A program made the translations under genes and the position numbers. Below the pieces are notes generated by a model. It did not search any database, was not told where the DNA came from, and saw nothing but the letters and a program-made list of their open reading frames with translations. From NCBI GenBank assembly GCA_002376235.1, contig DFNX01000016.1, positions 372,001-436,000 on the forward strand: a DNA stretch of 64,000 nt. Reading direction: 5' to 3'. Source of the DNA: Neorhizobium sp. UBA3556 (GTDB lineage Bacteria; Pseudomonadota; Alphaproteobacteria; Rhizobiales; Rhizobiaceae). Positions 60,050 through 64,000 of the stretch are shown one piece after another. Positions within the stretch are counted from its first letter, which is position 1; every line of letters starts with the position of its first letter.

Positions 60050-61144
60050 ATGGCCTCCCTGCGTTTCGATCTCGCCATCCTGCTGACGGCAGCGACGTTC
60101 GGCTATATTGCCCCGGCACAGGCAGTCTCGGCCGCGACCATAGGTGTGGTCGCTCCCAGGACAGGGCCCTATGCGCTGCTTGGCACGCAGGTCTTCGAAG
60201 GCGCACGTGCGGCAGCAGAGGTCACCGGTGACAGGCTGGTCGAAATTGATGAGACCTGCAATGAGGCCGGCGGAACAGATGCGGCCAAGGCACTTGCCGA
60301 GGCAAAGGTCTCGATTGCAATCGGCTTCCTATGTGTCGAAACCCTAAGCTCGGTCATGCCCGCGCTGGCGAGCAGCAAGATCCCGGCCATCACGGTTTCC
60401 GTCCGCTCACGCATCCTCATGCAAGACGCCCTGCGCAATGGCTGGCCGCTCTTCCGAATGGCGCCGTCCGAAACGGCCGAGGCGGAGAAAATCGCCGCGG
60501 TGATCGTCGATCGCTGGAAGGCCGAACCGGTCGCCTTCATTGATGATGGCACCATCTATGGACGCGAGCTTGTCAGCGCAGTGCGCCAGAAGCTTGAACC
60601 ACTCGGCATCACCCCGGTTTTCACAGATACGCTGCGCCCGGGCCAGGAGCAGCAGATTGCCCTCATCAGACGCCTGCAGAAAGCCGGCGCGACCCACGTA
60701 CTGATCGGTGCGGACCGCAATGACGTCGCCATCATCGCCCGCGATGCTGCAAGCGAGAACATTCCCCTAACCGTAATGGGTGGCGACGTGATGAAAGCCT
60801 CCAATCGCCCGGTCCCTCTCCGCGATGGCTCACTCGCGGTTACATTACCACCCTACCAGACGCTGCAGACTGCGACGGATGTCGCCACATCGCTGAAAAG
60901 CCGCCAGATCGAGCCGGAGGGCAATGTGCTGCCCGCCTATGCGGCAATGCAGCTGGCAAGCCAGGCCGCAGCATCTTCCGCCAACGATACGGGAAAGCTG
61001 ATTTCTTCGCTGAAAGCGCGGAGTTTCCAGACCGCGATCGGAGATATCCGGTTCGATCAGGGACATGAACTCGCAGAAAATCCCTATCGCCTCCTGGAGT
61101 GGCGCAACAACGACTTTGTCGTAGCCCCCTCTGCGACCGAGTAG
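60050..61144 (+). CDS. Periplasmic binding protein of the branched-chain amino-acid (LivJ) type, orphan
   Basis: A 364-aa type I periplasmic binding protein. From the ATG at 60050 (AAGGAAAA upstream) it has a signal peptide ending near AQAVSAA, then ATIGVVAPRTGPYALLGTQV-type words and the two-lobe fold with LGITPVFTDTLRPGQEQQIALI and GATHVLIGADRNDVAIIARDA. No ABC permease or ATPase gene is adjacent, so its transporter is elsewhere or it is a sensor. A Cys pair (about residues 66 and 90, CNEAGG and FLCVET) may form a disulfide. Its gene precedes rpe by 57 bases on the same strand. Confidence 0.85.
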   Translation: MASLRFDLAILLTAATFGYIAPAQAVSAATIGVVAPRTGPYALLGTQVFEGARAAAEVTGDRLVEIDETCNEAGGTDAAKALAEAKVSIAIGFLCVETLSSVMPALASSKIPAITVSVRSRILMQDALRNGWPLFRMAPSETAEAEKIAAVIVDRWKAEPVAFIDDGTIYGRELVSAVRQKLEPLGITPVFTDTLRPGQEQQIALIRRLQKAGATHVLIGADRNDVAIIARDAASENIPLTVMGGDVMKASNRPVPLRDGSLAVTLPPYQTLQTATDVATSLKSRQIEPEGNVLPAYAAMQLASQAAASSANDTGKLISSLKARSFQTAIGDIRFDQGHELAENPYRLLEWRNNDFVVAPSATE

Positions 61145-61201
61145 CGATTGCGACAAACGCCCCGGAATGCTAGTCGGCAGACGGAAACAGGAGATCCGCC
61201 C

Positions 61202-61870
61202 ATGACACTGCCGCTTCGCATTGCTCCCTCCATTCTCGCCGCCGATTTTTCCAGACTTGGCCAGGAAGTGAAGGACGTCATTGATGCCGGTGCCGACTGG
61301 GTCCATCTCGATGTCATGGACGGCCATTTCGTCCCCAACATCTCCTTCGGCCCCGATGTCATCAAGTCACTGCGCCCCTATACCGACGCCTTCTTCGATT
61401 GCCACCTGATGATCGCCCCAGCTGACCCGTATCTGGAGGCCTTCGCCAAGGCCGGTTGCGACGGCATCACCGTCCATGCGGAAGCCGGCGCGCACCTGCA
61501 CCGCTCGCTGCAGACCATCCGCGCTCTCGGCAAGAAGGTCGGCGTCACACTCAATCCGGCAACCCCGATCTCTGTTCTGGAAGACGTGCTCGACGATGTC
61601 GACCTGATCCTGGTGATGAGCGTCAACCCCGGTTTCGGCGGCCAGAAGTTCATTCCCTCGGCCCTCGACAGGATCGCCCGCATCAAGTCCCTGATCGGTG
61701 ACCGGAAGATCGAGCTTGAGGTTGACGGCGGCATCACGGCCGAGACGATCGGCGCGGCCCACAAGGCAGGCGCGAATGTCTTCGTCGCCGGTTCCGCCGT
61801 CTACAAGGGCGGTGCCAAGGATGCCTATAAGGCCAATATCGCAGCACTGGTTTCCGCCGCAAAGGGCTAA
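61202..61870 (+). CDS. rpe: Ribulose-phosphate 3-epimerase
   Basis: Interconverts ribulose-5-phosphate and xylulose-5-phosphate in the pentose phosphate pathway. From the ATG at 61202 (AGGAG upstream) the protein has 222 aa. The start PLRIAPSILAADFSRLGQEV, the metal-binding VHLDVMDGHFVPN and GFGGQKFIPSAL, and EVDGGIT with the catalytic Asp are all present. The longer frame to 61148 is not supported. It is followed by a hairpin and purB. Confidence 0.96.
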   Translation: MTLPLRIAPSILAADFSRLGQEVKDVIDAGADWVHLDVMDGHFVPNISFGPDVIKSLRPYTDAFFDCHLMIAPADPYLEAFAKAGCDGITVHAEAGAHLHRSLQTIRALGKKVGVTLNPATPISVLEDVLDDVDLILVMSVNPGFGGQKFIPSALDRIARIKSLIGDRKIELEVDGGITAETIGAAHKAGANVFVAGSAVYKGGAKDAYKANIAALVSAAKG

Positions 61871-61944
61871 ACCGCGGTGCACAACGCCGTCTTCAATCAG
61901 TGCGCCCCGCGCCCACCATCCTTTTCTTCCTGAAACATTGAGCT

Positions 61945-61981
61945 TTGCCGCCGTTCTTGATAGAGCGGCGGCAATTCCATT
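61945..61981 (+). terminator. Hairpin between rpe and purB
   Basis: A 9-bp stem, TTGCCGCCG/CGGCGGCAA (61945-61953 with 61966-61974), has a 12-base loop and is followed by TTCCATTCT. It may be a weak terminator of rpe or part of the purB leader. Confidence 0.55.
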
Positions 61982-61999
61982 CTAGCAAGCGAGCTGCCC

Positions 62000-63307
62000 A
62001 TGATCCCCCGTTATTCCCGTCCGGAAATGGTCGCCATCTGGTCGCCGGAAACAAAGTTCCGCATCTGGTTCGAAATCGAGGCGCACGCCTGCGACGCGCT
62101 GGCCGCCATCGGTGTCATTCCGAAGTCTGCAGCCGAGACGATTTGGGAAAAGGGCGGCAAGGCCGAATTCGACGTTGCCCGCATCGACGAGATCGAAGCC
62201 GTCACCAAGCATGACGTCATCGCCTTCCTCACCCACCTCGCAGAATTCGTCGGTCCCGACAGCCGCTTCATCCATCAGGGCATGACCTCGTCGGACGTTC
62301 TCGACACCACGCTCAACGTCCAGTTGGTGCGCGCAACCGACATCCTGCTCGCTGGCGTCGATCGTGTTCTCACAGCACTGAAGACCCGCGCCTTCGAACA
62401 CAAGGACACGGTGCGCATCGGCCGCAGCCACGGCATCCATGCCGAGCCGACCACGATGGGCCTGACCTTTGCCCGCTTCTACGCCGAGATGGACCGCAAC
62501 AAGACGCGTCTCCTCGCAGCCCGCGAAGAAATCGCCACCTGCGCCATCTCCGGAGCCGTCGGCACATTCGCCAATATCGACCCGCGCGTAGAGGAACATG
62601 TCGCTGCCGCCATGGGCCTGAAGTCGGAGCCGGTTTCCACCCAGGTCATCCCGCGCGACCGTCATGCCATGTATTTCGCAACGCTTGGCGTCATCGCCTC
62701 GTCGATCGAAAACGTCGCGATCGAAATCCGCCACATGCAGCGCACGGAAGTTCTGGAAGCGGAAGAGTTCTTCTCTCCGGGCCAGAAGGGTTCGTCGGCA
62801 ATGCCGCACAAGCGCAACCCTGTCCTGACGGAAAACCTGACCGGCCTGTCGCGCCTTGTGCGCATGTCGGTCGTCCCGGCCATGGAAAACGTTGCTCTCT
62901 GGCACGAGCGCGACATCAGTCATTCGAGCGTCGAGCGCGCCATCGGTCCCGATACGACCGTTACCCTCGACTTCGCCCTGAACCGTCTGGCCGGCGTCAT
63001 CGAAAAGCTCGTCATCTACCCCGAGAACATGTTGAACAACATGAACAAGTTCAAGGGATTGGTAATGAGCCAGCGCGTTCTTCTGGCACTCACCCAGGCC
63101 GGCGTCTCCCGTGAGGATTCGTACCGCCTCGTGCAGCGCAACGCCATGAAGGTATGGGAACGCGGCGCCGATTTCCTCGAAGAACTGCTCGCAGACCAGG
63201 AAGTCCGCGCAGCGCTTTCAGAAGAGGAAATCCGGGAAAAATTCGATCTCGGCTATCACACCAAGCATGTCGACACGATTTTCAATCGCGTCTTCGGCGA
63301 AGCTTGA
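62000..63307 (+). CDS. purB: Adenylosuccinate lyase
   Basis: Cleaves adenylosuccinate and SAICAR in purine synthesis. At 435 aa it is full length. The N-terminal YSRPEMVAIWSPE, the HIS-containing TSSDVLDTTLNVQLVRATD segment and the superfamily signature GSSAMPHKRNPVLTENLTGL (about residues 262-281) are clear; the general acid-type His is in GRSHGIHAEPTTMGL. The ATG at 62000 follows GAGCTGCCC. The RBBP9-like gene starts 31 bases after the stop. Confidence 0.97.
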   Translation: MIPRYSRPEMVAIWSPETKFRIWFEIEAHACDALAAIGVIPKSAAETIWEKGGKAEFDVARIDEIEAVTKHDVIAFLTHLAEFVGPDSRFIHQGMTSSDVLDTTLNVQLVRATDILLAGVDRVLTALKTRAFEHKDTVRIGRSHGIHAEPTTMGLTFARFYAEMDRNKTRLLAAREEIATCAISGAVGTFANIDPRVEEHVAAAMGLKSEPVSTQVIPRDRHAMYFATLGVIASSIENVAIEIRHMQRTEVLEAEEFFSPGQKGSSAMPHKRNPVLTENLTGLSRLVRMSVVPAMENVALWHERDISHSSVERAIGPDTTVTLDFALNRLAGVIEKLVIYPENMLNNMNKFKGLVMSQRVLLALTQAGVSREDSYRLVQRNAMKVWERGADFLEELLADQEVRAALSEEEIREKFDLGYHTKHVDTIFNRVFGEA

Positions 63308-63338
63308 TATCGACCTTAGAAAGGCCCAGATAGGCGGC

Positions 63339-63893
63339 ATGAAAGCATCAGAAGCCGATATTCTCATCATCCCCGGTTACACCAATTCCGGCCCTGACCA
63401 CTGGCAGACCCGTTGGGAGCAGAAGCTCGCAACGGCCCGCCGGGTGGAACAGGCGGAATGGTCGAAACCGGTCAAGGAAGATTGGGTCCAGCGTCTCGTC
63501 GAGGAAGTCAACGCCTCGACGAAACCTGTCTTGCTGGTCGCCCATTCGCTGGGCGTCCCGACGGCCATCCACGCCATCCCGCATTTCAAGAAACCGGTTG
63601 CCGGCGCCTTTTTCGTCGCACCGCCGGACGTGCAGAACCCGGAAATCAGGCCGAAACACCTGATGACTTTCGGCCCTTATCCGCGCGATCCGCTTCCCTT
63701 CCCGGCCTTGACCGTTGCCAGCCGCAACGACCCGTTCGGCTCCTATGATCATGCAGACGACATCACCAATGCCTGGGGATCACAGCTGATTGATGCGGGC
63801 GAATCCGGGCATATCAACGCGGAATCAGGGCATGGACCATGGCCGGAAGGCACGATGGTGTTTGCCCAGTTCCTCGGCAGGCTGAAAGCCTGA
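63339..63893 (+). CDS. RBBP9/YdeN-family alpha/beta hydrolase
   Basis: A 184-aa serine hydrolase-type protein. The family words are ILIIPGYTNSGPDHWQTRWE (about residues 8-27), the nucleophile loop VAHSLGVPTA (Ser about residue 67), the acid in ASRNDPFGSYDHA and the His in AGESGHINAESGHGPWP (about residue 163). The ATG at 63339 is preceded by AGGCGGC; the frame overlapping purB is trimmed. Members are serine hydrolases of unknown substrate. It closes the window on the plus strand, with about 107 bases of AT-richer sequence after it. Confidence 0.88.
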   Translation: MKASEADILIIPGYTNSGPDHWQTRWEQKLATARRVEQAEWSKPVKEDWVQRLVEEVNASTKPVLLVAHSLGVPTAIHAIPHFKKPVAGAFFVAPPDVQNPEIRPKHLMTFGPYPRDPLPFPALTVASRNDPFGSYDHADDITNAWGSQLIDAGESGHINAESGHGPWPEGTMVFAQFLGRLKA

Positions 63894-64000
63894 CAGCAAA
63901 AGGGTTGCGCGGTCCATTCGATTTCGACTGCAGATTTTAAGCAGAGATTAATTCACTTTCGCTAATTTACATCACCTTTGCCAGCATAGGCGACGTGATG

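Noticed and set aside
63894..64000. Start of another gene at the very end (ATG at 63998)
   Set aside because: Only the start triplet lies in the window, so no coding evidence can be given.

Overview
The window is a 64 kb stretch of ordinary high-GC alphaproteobacterial chromosome, most probably Rhizobiaceae (Rhizobium/Agrobacterium/Neorhizobium type). The grounds are the two-desulfurase SUF order (desulfurase-sufB-sufC-sufD-sufS-sufT-sufA), the secD-secF fusion, the tmk/dacF/rlpA block, BA14K-type repeats, RIME-like intergenic repeats and an EcfG/RpoE2-type promoter. No prophage, IS element, CRISPR array or rRNA operon is visible. There are two tRNA genes: Ser(TGA) and Lys(CTT).

Layout. 0-3.4 kb (minus): tmk, a DacF-like PBP and the lipoprotein RlpA. 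3.7-5.1 kb: tRNA-Ser followed by a probably frameshifted O-antigen polymerase/ligase-like gene. 5.2-12.5 kb (minus): the complete SUF iron-sulfur operon, with a palindromic repeat between sufD and sufS and a candidate operator upstream. 12.7-20.2 kb: alpha/beta hydrolase, small membrane protein, SecDF, YqaA-like protein, APC permease, HAD phosphatase and SDR. 20.3-26.7 kb: RND efflux pump with adaptor and a hydrolase whose nucleophile is replaced, divergent from a LysR regulator. 26.7-34.4 kb: tandem-BA14K protein, tRNA-Lys, PhzF, and a five-gene series of ABC importer, EEP phosphatase and Nudix protein. 34.5-42.6 kb: aminotransferase, FucU-like protein, an AT-rich orphan gene, ilvC, TetR, AraC/alcohol dehydrogenase and a divergent HxlR/QorB-like pair. 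42.6-50.4 kb: REC-REC and GGDEF-like genes that look like a PleD-type protein cut by one in-frame TGA, then an MscS-type channel, GlsB-like protein, UPF0303, FMN reductase, TerC and Bcp. 50.5-63.9 kb: AsmA-like protein, tyrS, M23 peptidase, DEAD-box helicase, Nudix, TfoX-N, periplasmic binding protein, rpe, purB and an RBBP9-like hydrolase.

Most genes are housekeeping or widespread accessory genes. The points most worth a second look are the split PleD-like gene with degenerate key residues; several enzyme-family proteins lacking canonical catalytic or metal-binding residues (DacF KTG motif, GDSAGG-type hydrolase, alcohol dehydrogenase structural zinc site); four related RIME-like elements; the EcfG-type promoter before the GlsB-like gene; and candidate operators for the suf operon and the TetR gene. 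I found no clearly new multi-gene system. All calls come from reading sequence and motifs; no database search was run.
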